From NCBI GenBank assembly GCA_017569285.1, contig CP069419.1, positions 2,666,001 through 2,730,000 on the forward strand: a stretch of DNA of 64,000 nucleotides, in the 5' to 3' direction. The notes under the pieces are model-generated. The model saw only the letters and a program-made list of their open reading frames with translations, ran no database searches and was not told where the DNA came from. The translations under genes were made by a program, and so were the position numbers. Positions within the stretch are counted from its first letter, which is position 1. Each line of letters begins with the position of its first letter. Shown here one piece after another: positions 53,074-60,461 of this stretch. Source of the DNA: Clostridiales bacterium (lineage in GTDB: Bacteria; Bacillota; Clostridia; Christensenellales; Aristaeellaceae).

Positions 53074-54822
53074 ATGGCAAAGGCAAAGGAAGGGAAGAAA
53101 GCATCCGGCGGATGGTTCCGGCGGCTGAATTCCCTGCGGAACCAGGTGGGCGCCATCGTGGTGCTCAGCTACCTGATTCCGGCACTGCTGCTGGGAACAT
53201 TCACCGGCACCATCCTGCTGCGCGGGCTGGAGGAGAAAACGCGTTCGGCGGTTTCCTCCAGCGCCGAGCATGCCTTTACCATGATCCAGCAGAACGTGAC
53301 CCGGGCGGTGGAGCTGGCCCGGGGCGCCACCTATGATGGGGAACTGACCTCCGCCTGGCAGAGATGGCAGGACGGCAGCGCCGCCCATACGGAGTTCCTC
53401 CAGATGTGCCGCCGGTACCTCGAGCGGAAATACAGCCGGGAGCCCCTGTTCAATTTTGCCGGGTTCTTCCCGGCGGGCCGGCCGGACCTGCTGAGCTATA
53501 TCCGCAGCAGCGAGAGCCATACCCAGGAATACCTGAACAACCTCCTGGCGGAGGTGGCGCGGGCCGGGGAAACGCTGGATACCCGCAGCCGGTTTATCAG
53601 CTTCGGGAACCGGATGTTCCTGATCCGGAACCTGCTGGACCTGAAGATGGAACGCTACGGAATGCTGATCCTGGGGGTGAATCCGGACCGGATGTTCGAG
53701 CCCCTGAACGGCCTGCAGGAATCCTGGCAGGCGGAGGTGTCCGTGCGCCTGGATGACTACGCGCGCGGGGAGCCGGTCACGGACTGGAATACCCTCCGGG
53801 ACGGGCTGACGGATGACGCGAAGGCAGGGAGGCTGCTGTACACGCAGCTGTCCGGCGGGGAGGAAAACATCGCGGACCTGATGCTCTCGGTGGACCGGCG
53901 GCAGCAGTTCAGCGACATGTATGCCTTCCGGCGGCTGACGATCGGCATGTTCCTGGCGCTGATTCCCTTCCTGATCCTGATCGCGGTCTACCTGCACCGG
54001 CGGATTACGAAGCCGATCAAGATCCTGTCGGACGCGAGCCGGCGGATCGAGGAGGGGGAGCTGGGCGTGACGGTTCCCATGCACGGCAGCGATGAGCTGG
54101 GCCGGCTGGGTGAAACCTTCTCCCACATGTCCCTGCGGCTGAAGGAGCAGATTGACAAGACCTACAAGGAAGAAATTGAACTGAAGAACGCACAGATCCT
54201 GGCCCTCCAGAGCCGGATCAACCCGCATTTCATGAACAACGCGCTGGAGGCGATCAACTGGGAGGCCCGCATGGAGGGATCGGAGACGATCTCCTCGATG
54301 GTCGGATCCCTTTCCATCCTGATGAACGCCACCATGGGCCGGAAGGAACGGCGCCTGGTGACGCTGCGGGAAGAGATGGAGGTTGCCGATGCGTATATCT
54401 ATTTCGTCCAGCAGCGCTTCGGGCCGGAGCTGACCATCCGGCAGGAGATTGACGAGCCGGCGTATGACGGCATCCTTCCGCTGCTGACGGTGCAGCCCCT
54501 GCTGGAGAACGCCGTGGAGCACGGGATCGCCCCGGCGGGCGGCGGCGAGATCAACATCAAGTGCACCCGGGGCGGGGAATGCCTGCACCTGGGCATCATC
54601 AATACCGGAAAGACCGCGGACCCGGCCGACCGGGCGCGGATCGAGGCCGCGCTGCAGGGAAGGGCAGAGGAGCACCACCTGGGCCTGGCCAATATCGTGA
54701 ACCGGCTCCACCTGATCTACGGGGAGCAGGTGCAGATCCGCGTGGATACGGACACGCCCGGGGAAACGGGCGTTTACCTGGATATTCCGCAGGACGTGAC
54801 CGTAAGGGAGGGAAGGGAATGA
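53074..54822 (+). CDS. YesM-type sensor histidine kinase
   Basis: 582 residues. Two membrane helices (about 25-47 and 288-312) enclose a ~240-residue extracellular sensor domain (dCache/YesM-like). Then come HAMP (about 313-365) and a His_kinase/HATPase module with His385 in SRINPHFMNNALEAINWE and the ATP-binding LLTVQPLLENAVEHGI. The stop overlaps the start of a binding-protein gene, which overlaps or abuts a YesN-type regulator. It probably senses a sugar through that binding protein. Confidence 0.92.
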   Translation: MAKAKEGKKASGGWFRRLNSLRNQVGAIVVLSYLIPALLLGTFTGTILLRGLEEKTRSAVSSSAEHAFTMIQQNVTRAVELARGATYDGELTSAWQRWQDGSAAHTEFLQMCRRYLERKYSREPLFNFAGFFPAGRPDLLSYIRSSESHTQEYLNNLLAEVARAGETLDTRSRFISFGNRMFLIRNLLDLKMERYGMLILGVNPDRMFEPLNGLQESWQAEVSVRLDDYARGEPVTDWNTLRDGLTDDAKAGRLLYTQLSGGEENIADLMLSVDRRQQFSDMYAFRRLTIGMFLALIPFLILIAVYLHRRITKPIKILSDASRRIEEGELGVTVPMHGSDELGRLGETFSHMSLRLKEQIDKTYKEEIELKNAQILALQSRINPHFMNNALEAINWEARMEGSETISSMVGSLSILMNATMGRKERRLVTLREEMEVADAYIYFVQQRFGPELTIRQEIDEPAYDGILPLLTVQPLLENAVEHGIAPAGGGEINIKCTRGGECLHLGIINTGKTADPADRARIEAALQGRAEEHHLGLANIVNRLHLIYGEQVQIRVDTDTPGETGVYLDIPQDVTVREGRE

Positions 54823-56024
54823 ACCTGAAGAAATGCCTGGCCGCGCTGCTTACGGCGGTGCTGCTGCTTTCCGCGGCGGGCGCCGCGGCCCAGGGGATTA
54901 CCCTGCACACGATCAGCTGCTTTGCCGGCCCGGATGCCTCCGATGAGATTTACGTGGATATCCTCCGCCGCTATGAGGCGGAAACCGGCAATACGGTCCT
55001 GGACTCCTCGTCCGCCAGCGATGAGGCATGGAAAACCTCCGTGCTGAACGAATTCGCGGTGGGCAATGAGCCGGACGTGCTCTTCTTCTTCGCCGCCGGG
55101 GCGGACTCCCGGCCGATCCTTTCCCGGGTGGTCCCGCTGGAGGAGATTAACCGGGAATACCCGGAGATCCGCCTGCCGGAAACGGAAGCCCTGCGGGAAG
55201 AGGACGGCTCGGTCTACGCGGTTCCGGTGCGCGGCTACTGGGAAGGGCTGTATGTGCATACGGACCTTTTTGAGCAGTACGGCGCGCCGCTGCCCCGGGA
55301 CTGGGATTCCCTGCTGGAAGCCATCCGGATTTTCCGGGAGAATGAGATCATCCCGATCGCCATCTCCCTGTCGGATATCCCGCACTACGTGGCGGAGCTC
55401 GCCATCCTCGCGTGCGCGGAACAGGAGGACCAGCAGGCCCGGCCGAAGACCCTGGAGGAAGTGCCGGCATCCTGGGTGGAGGCCATGCGGGTGATCCGGG
55501 AGCTGGCGGAGGCAGGCGCCTTCGCGGACAACGCCTGGGCGACCTATGACAGCGCAGCCACGGACGTGTTCCTGACCAAGAAGGCCGCCATGCGGCTGGA
55601 CGGCAGCTGGTTTGCGACGTCCATCTCGCCGGCCTGGATGGATACGATGGAAGTGCTTCCCATGCCCCGCCGGAACGGGGACGGCGTATCCGACTGCTAT
55701 ATCGGCGGCGTTTCCATGGGATTTTACCTGACCCGCCGGGCATGGAATTCCACGCGGCGGGATGCCGCGGTGCAGCTGCTTTCCGTGCTGACGGCGCCGG
55801 AAAATGTCGCCCGGCTGGGGGATACGACCCTGACCGGCCACCTGCAGGCGTCCGCGGAGGAGATGCAGGAGGGAAGGACGATGCTCAGCCCGCTGCAGGA
55901 CTCCATGAGCAAGAACGCCCGGGAGGTCTGGCTGCTGGAATGCATTCCGGCGGTGGCGGACGGCAGCATGACGGCGGAGCAGTGCTGGGAGAAAGTGATG
56001 GCGCTGGCTCCCTTCGGAAAGTAA
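54819..56024 (+). CDS. Extracellular solute-binding protein within a sensor operon
   Basis: A 401-residue exported cluster-1 binding protein. The signal peptide ends GAAAQG with no lipobox cysteine. The mature fold is typical (RYEAETGNTVLDSSSASDEAWKT, GNEPDVLFFFAAGADSRPI, VYAVPVRGYWEGLYVHTDLF, FLTKKAAMRLDGSWFA). It has no permease partners next to it. Instead it is locked by a 4-base overlap behind the kinase and lies 9 bases before the regulator, so it looks like a dedicated ligand-presenting partner of the sensor (a three-component system) rather than an importer subunit. That role is inferred. Confidence 0.85.
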   Translation: MNLKKCLAALLTAVLLLSAAGAAAQGITLHTISCFAGPDASDEIYVDILRRYEAETGNTVLDSSSASDEAWKTSVLNEFAVGNEPDVLFFFAAGADSRPILSRVVPLEEINREYPEIRLPETEALREEDGSVYAVPVRGYWEGLYVHTDLFEQYGAPLPRDWDSLLEAIRIFRENEIIPIAISLSDIPHYVAELAILACAEQEDQQARPKTLEEVPASWVEAMRVIRELAEAGAFADNAWATYDSAATDVFLTKKAAMRLDGSWFATSISPAWMDTMEVLPMPRRNGDGVSDCYIGGVSMGFYLTRRAWNSTRRDAAVQLLSVLTAPENVARLGDTTLTGHLQASAEEMQEGRTMLSPLQDSMSKNAREVWLLECIPAVADGSMTAEQCWEKVMALAPFGK

Positions 56025-56033
56025 GGTGAAGGA

Positions 56034-56783
56034 ATGTACCGCGTAGTTCTGGTGGATGACGAACGCCTGATTATCCGGGGCCTTTCCAGCGTGGTGCCGT
56101 GGAAGGAGCTCGGGTGCGAGGTATGCGGCACCGCCTATGACGGGAAAACCGGGCTGGACCTGATCCGCAGCCTGCGGCCGGATATGGTGATTACCGATAT
56201 CCGGATGCCGAACATGGACGGACTGACCATGCTCGCGGCGCTGCACAGCGAATATCCGGATATCCAGACCACGGTGCTGACCGCGTACCGGGACTTCGAG
56301 TATGCCCGGCAGGCCATCACCCTGGGCGTCTGCCGGTACCTGCTGAAGCCCAGCGACCTGGAGGAGCTGAAGGAAACCATCCGCCTGATGGCGTCCCGGC
56401 TGGACGCCCTGCCGGTCCGGAAGGAAGAGGGACCGGAGGAGGAAACTGTCCAGGCGGCCGGGAACCACCTGGTGCGGGCGGCACTGGCCTATATGAAGGA
56501 GCACTGCGCGGAGCAGCACCTGTCCCTGAATGAGGTGGCGGACCATGTGTACGTCAGCCAGTGGCATTTGTCCAAGCTGCTGAACCGGGAAACGGGGCAG
56601 AGCTTTTTCGACCTGCTGGGCTCGCTGCGGATTGCCCGGGCCAAGGAACTGCTGGGGAGTTCCCAGATGCGGGTCCATGAAATCGCGGAGGCCACGGGCT
56701 TCTCCGACGTGGCCCATTTTTCCCGCAGCTTCAAGCGGATTGCGGGCTGTACGCCCGGGGAATACCGCAACCAGCGGGACTGA
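56034..56783 (+). CDS. YesN-type response regulator, AraC-family DNA-binding
   Basis: 249 residues. The receiver domain has phospho-acceptor Asp55 (MVITDIRMPNMDGL), and the C-terminal AraC/XylS domain has two helix-turn-helix units (LSLNEVADHVYVSQWHLSKLL and VHEIAEATGFSDVAHFSRSF, about 150-246). It is the cognate regulator of the kinase at 53074. Likely targets are its own operon, nagA and possibly the ABC importer, because carbohydrate YesN-type regulators normally act on linked genes. No terminator is evident after it. Confidence 0.92.
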   Translation: MYRVVLVDDERLIIRGLSSVVPWKELGCEVCGTAYDGKTGLDLIRSLRPDMVITDIRMPNMDGLTMLAALHSEYPDIQTTVLTAYRDFEYARQAITLGVCRYLLKPSDLEELKETIRLMASRLDALPVRKEEGPEEETVQAAGNHLVRAALAYMKEHCAEQHLSLNEVADHVYVSQWHLSKLLNRETGQSFFDLLGSLRIARAKELLGSSQMRVHEIAEATGFSDVAHFSRSFKRIAGCTPGEYRNQRD

Positions 56784-56842
56784 CCGGCCGGATGTGGCAA
56801 ATGGTCAAATTTTTTTTCAAAAAGAACAAAATCCGGAAGGAA

Positions 56843-56870
56843 TTGCCGCAAATCTATCGAAATATATAAA
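56843..56870 (+). promoter_or_regulatory. hpf promoter
   Basis: TTGCCG (56843-56848), a 16-base spacer and TATAAA (56865-56870). A ~125-base leader follows with a GTGCC/GGCAC palindrome around 56894; I see no coding region in it. Confidence 0.5.
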
Positions 56871-56998
56871 CAGAAAGACAACGGAAGGATGTGGTGCCCA
56901 TGGCACACACAGGATTACGGGCCGGCAGTCTGAGATGACAGCGCGGGCACCGTAATAGTTTGGCTACCCATCAATATTGAAAGGAGCCCGTTGGCAAT

Positions 56999-57538
56999 AT
57001 GAGACTGACGATTACAGCGCGCAACATGTCGGTAACCCCGGCGATCACCAAGAGGATCGAGAAGAAGACCGAAACGATGGGCCGTTACCTCTGGCCGGAA
57101 ACGGAAATGCAGATCAAGATGCGGAAGGAAAAGAACGACCGCCGCATCGTGGAAATAACGGTTCCGATGGGAAAGAACGTGATCCTGCGCAGCGAGTCCT
57201 CCGCGGACGACAACCTGTTCCTGGCGATTGACAACGCCCTGGCCAAGATGGAACGGCAGATCCGCAAGCACCGGACGAAGCTGGGCAAGAACCTGAGGGA
57301 CGAAGCCTTTGCCGAGGTGCCCGAATACATTGAGGAAGATCTGGCGGAAGAAGAAGAGCGGAAGGTGGTCAGACGGAAGACCTTCCCGGTGCGCCCGATG
57401 AGCGTCGAGGACGCCGCGATCGAAATGGAACTGCTGGGACACAGCTTCTTCGCCTTTATCAATATTGACACGGACCGGACGAACGTCCTGTACCTCCGGA
57501 AGGACGGGAACCTGGGTCTGCTGGAGCCGGAAGCGTAA
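56999..57538 (+). CDS. hpf: Ribosome hibernation promoting factor, long form
   Basis: 179 residues. The N-terminal S30AE domain (about 1-100, MRLTITARNMSVTPAITKRIEKK) occupies the 30S decoding channel. The C-terminal dimerisation domain (about 122-176, RRKTFPVRPMSVEDAAIEMELLGHSFFAFIN) joins two 70S ribosomes into 100S particles. The ATG follows GAAAGGAG. It is a single-gene unit with its own promoter and terminator. Confidence 0.95.
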   Translation: MRLTITARNMSVTPAITKRIEKKTETMGRYLWPETEMQIKMRKEKNDRRIVEITVPMGKNVILRSESSADDNLFLAIDNALAKMERQIRKHRTKLGKNLRDEAFAEVPEYIEEDLAEEEERKVVRRKTFPVRPMSVEDAAIEMELLGHSFFAFINIDTDRTNVLYLRKDGNLGLLEPEA

Positions 57539-57691
57539 TAAGACATCAACGTTCGGAATGAATGATCAGGAAAAGCTGTCAAACGACCTGGGCCAATGAA
57601 ATGATTCAGCCAGCAGAGAAAACACCTTTTGTGTAACCGGACAGCTGAACCGAAATCCTGAAATCCGGACGGACAAAGTACCCCCATCCCC

Positions 57692-57717
57692 GGGGCCGCA
57701 GGTGCGGCCCCATTTTT
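57692..57717 (+). terminator. Terminator downstream of hpf
   Basis: Stem GGGGCCGCA / TGCGGCCCC followed by ATTTTT. It lies 150 bases past the hpf stop; the stretch between has no supported gene. Confidence 0.85.
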
Positions 57718-57723
57718 CATGTC

Positions 57724-57752
57724 TTGCCCTAAATGAAGCGGGATGGTATAAT
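57724..57752 (+). promoter_or_regulatory. Promoter of the Cys-rich protein / COG2426 / popT unit
   Basis: TTGCCC (57724-57729), a 17-base spacer and a perfect TATAAT (57747-57752). Confidence 0.7.
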
Positions 57753-57784
57753 TTTCCTGTTATGGACTTCGGGGAGGTGCGGGA

Positions 57785-58027
57785 ATGCGCTGCAGCTGCA
57801 AGGAATGCGGAACGTATATGATCCAGGCGGAAAGCGACCACCTGGGCTGTGTATGCCCGGACTGCGGGTACCGGTGCAATGACTGCCTCGGAACCGATAC
57901 GGTCGTGAGCCGGGACCAGCTGAAGAACCTGGCGTTCGATCCGCGGTTTTCCCCGGAAAGCCTGGCGGCTTCCTTTGAGAAGGAAGACGACGAAGAATGG
58001 TTTGACGACAGGCCGGATGGGCGGTAA
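57785..58027 (+). CDS. Small cysteine-rich, probably zinc-binding protein
   Basis: An 80-residue protein with eight cysteines in its first 34 residues (3, 5, 8, 22, 24, 27, 31, 34; CSCKEC, CVCPDC, CNDC). These could hold one or two zinc ions in a ribbon or treble-clef fold. The tail is acidic (FEKEDDEEWFDD). The ATG follows GGGGAGG. The arrangement is like that of small zinc-ribbon proteins seen in Clostridia; no function is known to me. It is the first gene of a unit with two membrane proteins. Confidence 0.75.
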   Translation: MRCSCKECGTYMIQAESDHLGCVCPDCGYRCNDCLGTDTVVSRDQLKNLAFDPRFSPESLAASFEKEDDEEWFDDRPDGR

Positions 58028-58088
58028 GCCCGGGCAAGGCCGGATCCGCACGGACGGAAAACCCGCGCGGATGATTTCGGAGGAATAT

Positions 58089-58568
58089 ATGCTGAAACAT
58101 TATGTGATCTCATTCCTGATTTCCATGGTTCCCCTGATCGAGCTCCGGGGCGCCCTGCCCTATGCGCTGGCCAACGGAATTCCCACCCTGCCGGCGTACA
58201 TCGTGTGCATGGTGGCGAACATGCTGCCGGTGCCGATTATCTTCTTCTTCGCCCGCAAGGTGCTGGAATGGGGCGCGGACAAGAAATACATCGGCCGCTT
58301 CTTTACCTTCTGCCTGGAGAAGGGTCACAAGGCGGGCAAGAAGCTGCAGGAGAAAGCCGGAACGAAGGGGCTTTTTATCGCGCTGCTGCTGTTCGTCGGC
58401 ATTCCGCTGCCCGGCACCGGCGCCTGGACGGGCACCCTGGCGGCGAGCATCCTGGATATGGATTTCAAGTCCAGCATCACCGCGGTCCTGCTGGGCGTCC
58501 TGCTGGCGGCCATCATCATGGGCGTGGGCAGCCTGATTGTGATCAACGGCGTACAACTGTTCGCCTGA
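58089..58568 (+). CDS. COG2426-family small membrane protein
   Basis: A 159-residue membrane protein of the family often labelled putative small multidrug export protein. It has about four helices and the hallmark N-terminal ISMVPLIELRGALPYAL, plus LFVGIPLPGTGAWTGTLAAS. The ATG at 58089 has GGAGG 5 bases upstream. The P-L-I-E-R-G and P-x-P-G-T-G motifs recall the re-entrant hairpins of DedA-like lipid transporters, so the efflux label may mislead. It lies 16 bases before a DUF368 translocase gene. Confidence 0.82.
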   Translation: MLKHYVISFLISMVPLIELRGALPYALANGIPTLPAYIVCMVANMLPVPIIFFFARKVLEWGADKKYIGRFFTFCLEKGHKAGKKLQEKAGTKGLFIALLLFVGIPLPGTGAWTGTLAASILDMDFKSSITAVLLGVLLAAIIMGVGSLIVINGVQLFA

Positions 58569-58584
58569 AGGGAAGGTTAATTCA

Positions 58585-59469
58585 ATGCTGCAGTGGTTTC
58601 TGGATATCCTGCGCGGTGCAGTGATCGGTGTTTCCAATATCATCCCCGGCGTATCCGGCGGGACCATGGCGGTATCCATGGGCATCTATGACCGTGTGAT
58701 CTATGCGGTGAATAACCTTTTCAAGCAGTTCAAAAAGAACTTTAAGGACCTCCTGCCGATTATCATTGGCGTGCTGGTGGGCCTGTTCGCTTTTGCCGCG
58801 CTGATCGGCACCCTGCTGGGCACGAAGAGCGAGGAGATCCCGATCACCCGCCTTCCCACCAATTTTGCGTTCATCGGCCTGATCCTCGGCGGCCTTCCCG
58901 CCATCTACAAGCGGGTGAATATGAAGAGCGCCGGAATCCCCGGCATTCTCCTGTTCCTGGTTTTCCTGGCGCTGGTGGTGGTCCTGCCCCTGCTGAATCC
59001 CCCGGAAGCCCGGACGGTGGATCATTCCATCGGCACCATCCTCCTGATGATCCCGCTGGGCGCGATCGCCTCTTCCACCATGGTCATTCCCGGCGTATCG
59101 GGCTCCATGATCATGATGCTGCTGGGATACTACAATTCCGTGATCAATGCCATGAATGACCTGCGGGGCGGAGACTGGTCCAGCCTGGCAATCCTGCTGC
59201 CCTATGTGATCGGCCTGCTGGTGGGCATCGTGTTCATCGCGAAGCTGATGAACTTCCTGCTGAAGAAGTTTGGCGCGCTGACCTTCAGCGCGATCTTCGG
59301 CCTGGTGATCGGGTCCCCGGTGGCATTGCTCATGCAGAACCGGGAATGCTTCGAACTGGCGAATACCGGCAACTGGATTGCCAGCATCGTCTGCCTGGTG
59401 GTCGGTTTCGCAATCGCCTGGTTTATGTCCACGCTGGACAGGAAACAGGAGCTGGAAAAGCAGGCGTAA
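58585..59469 (+). CDS. popT: DUF368 (PopT-type) undecaprenyl-phosphate translocase
   Basis: A 294-residue polytopic protein of the DUF368 family, shown in other bacteria to recycle undecaprenyl phosphate across the membrane for wall-precursor synthesis. It has the paired PGVSGG-type re-entrant motifs (NIIPGVSGGTMAVSMGIYDR near the start and VIPGVSGSMIMMLLGYYNS in the middle), a sign of its inverted repeat. It suits a genome whose glycan genes also depend on the lipid carrier (see the sugar transferase at 12818). Confidence 0.9.
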   Translation: MLQWFLDILRGAVIGVSNIIPGVSGGTMAVSMGIYDRVIYAVNNLFKQFKKNFKDLLPIIIGVLVGLFAFAALIGTLLGTKSEEIPITRLPTNFAFIGLILGGLPAIYKRVNMKSAGIPGILLFLVFLALVVVLPLLNPPEARTVDHSIGTILLMIPLGAIASSTMVIPGVSGSMIMMLLGYYNSVINAMNDLRGGDWSSLAILLPYVIGLLVGIVFIAKLMNFLLKKFGALTFSAIFGLVIGSPVALLMQNRECFELANTGNWIASIVCLVVGFAIAWFMSTLDRKQELEKQA

Positions 59470-59578
59470 ACCGGCCGGTACACAGCGGTTCAGGGAGCCT
59501 TTCCGGGGGAAGGATCGGTGGGGAATACAGACGGATTCCGCACGGTGATTTTTTCTTCCTGAATCGAAAAAAAAGTGA

Positions 59579-59607
59579 TTGACAAACCCTGAATTATTGT
59601 GTATATT
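59579..59607 (+). promoter_or_regulatory. tRNA array promoter
   Basis: TTGACA (59579-59584), a 17-base spacer and TATATT (59602-59607), 40 bases before the first tRNA. Confidence 0.75.
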
Positions 59608-59647
59608 ATCAAAGTCGCCTGCGGGAACAACCGCGGGAAGGATGCAC

Positions 59648-59721
59648 CGGGGTGTAGCGCAGTCTGGTAGCGCACGTGCTTTGGGAGCATGGGGCCGGGG
59701 GTTCGAATCCCTTCACCCCGA
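59648..59721 (+). tRNA. tRNA-Pro (TGG)
   Basis: Full cloverleaf with acceptor CGGGGTG / CACCCCG, loop TTTGGGA giving anticodon TGG, and the T-arm GTTCGAATC. CCA is not encoded. Confidence 0.95.
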
Positions 59722-59742
59722 CTCGTCAAAAACCCTGTACGT

Positions 59743-59815
59743 GGCTCCGTGGTCAAGAGGCCTAAGACACCGCCCTTTCACGGCGGCTACCCGGGTTCGA
59801 ATCCCGGCGGAGTCA
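59743..59815 (+). tRNA. tRNA-Glu (TTC)
   Basis: Acceptor GGCTCCG / CGGAGTC, anticodon stem CCGCC / GGCGG with loop CTTTCAC (TTC). CCA is not encoded. Confidence 0.95.
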
Positions 59816-59835
59816 CTTTTCTTCCTTTCCGATAT

Positions 59836-59909
59836 GGGCCTTTAGCTCAGTTGGTCAGAGCGGCCGGCTCATAACCGGTTGGTCCGGGGTTCAAGTCCCT
59901 GAAGGCCCA
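59836..59909 (+). tRNA. tRNA with CAT anticodon, probably tRNA-Ile2
   Basis: Acceptor GGGCCTT / AAGGCCC and anticodon loop CTCATAA. CAT can mean Met, initiator Met or Ile2 (lysidine-modified). The C4-G69 and C5-G68 pairs are the ones lysidine synthetase prefers, and the stem resembles Ile2 of other Firmicutes. The lack of the GGG/CCC anticodon stem excludes an initiator. CCA is not encoded. Confidence 0.85.
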
Positions 59910-59921
59910 CAGCCTTTCAAT

Positions 59922-59998
59922 GGCCCGGTAGCTCAGTTGGTTAGAGCGCCAGCCTGTCACGCTGGAGGTCGAGGGTTCGAGCCCCTTCCGGGTCGCCA
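59922..59998 (+). tRNA. tRNA-Asp (GTC)
   Basis: Acceptor GGCCCGG / CCGGGTC, discriminator G, anticodon loop around CTGTCAC (GTC). The 3' CCA is encoded. Confidence 0.95.
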
Positions 59999-60041
59999 CT
60001 TTTCGGGTGAATCCGCTGGACAATGTCGGGAAGAGCTTCGT

Positions 60042-60117
60042 GCTGGCGTAGCTCAATTGGCAGAGCAGCTGATTTGTAATCAGCAGGTTGCGGGTTCGAG
60101 TCCCATCGCCAGCTCCA
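60042..60117 (+). tRNA. tRNA-Thr (TGT)
   Basis: Acceptor GCTGGCG / CGCCAGC, anticodon stem GCTGA / TCAGC with loop TTTGTAA (TGT). The 3' CCA is encoded. Confidence 0.95.
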
Positions 60118-60143
60118 CCCTTTGGGTCAAGAGGGAAACATAT

Positions 60144-60228
<85 letters not shown>

Positions 60229-60234
60229 TCTTCT

Positions 60235-60321
60235 GCGGGAATGGCGGAATTGGCAGACGCGCATGATTCAGGTTCATGTGTACGTACGTACTTGCAGGTT
60301 CAAGTCCTGTTTCCCGCACCA
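60235..60321 (+). tRNA. tRNA-Leu (CAG), host of an integrated element
   Basis: Class II tRNA; acceptor GCGGGAA / TTCCCGC, loop TTCAGGT (CAG), variable arm GTGTACGTACGTAC. The 3' CCA is encoded. Integrase, excisionase and primase genes begin right after it, so its 3' end is the probable attachment site. Confidence 0.95.
60290..60321. other. attL: Putative attachment site in the tRNA-Leu 3' end
   Basis: Tyrosine integrases of this kind commonly use the T-arm to 3' end of a tRNA. The integrase gene ends 141 bases away, pointing at it. The second copy would lie beyond the right edge, so the exact core cannot be defined. Confidence 0.5.
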
Positions 60322-60322
60322 C

Positions 60323-60357
60323 AGAACCCTTGATTTTTCAAGGGTTCTGCTTCTTTT
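60323..60357 (+). terminator. Terminator of the tRNA array
   Basis: Stem AGAACCCTTGA / TCAAGGGTTCT followed by a T-rich tract (CTTCTTTTT). Confidence 0.85.
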
Positions 60358-60376
60358 TGGCGGCCTTCCACCCCAA

Positions 60377-60409
60377 CCCCACCCCAACGGACCTGAAATT
60401 GGGGTGGGG
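60377..60409 (-). repeat. 11-bp inverted repeat beyond the integrase gene
   Basis: CCCCACCCCAA (60377-60387) and TTGGGGTGGGG (60399-60409) are perfect complements around an 11-base spacer. Another CCACCCCAA copy lies at 60368-60376. It is between tRNA-Leu and the integrase stop and lacks a U run. It may be an integrase arm-site cluster or a weak terminator. Confidence 0.7.
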
Positions 60410-60461
60410 CTATACACCATGGGACATGGTTGGGTGAAATTTTCTATTATTGTTCATCGTT

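Noticed and set aside
57539-57691. A gene between hpf and its distant terminator
   Set aside because: No frame has both a ribosome-binding site and protein-like composition; I treat it as untranslated.
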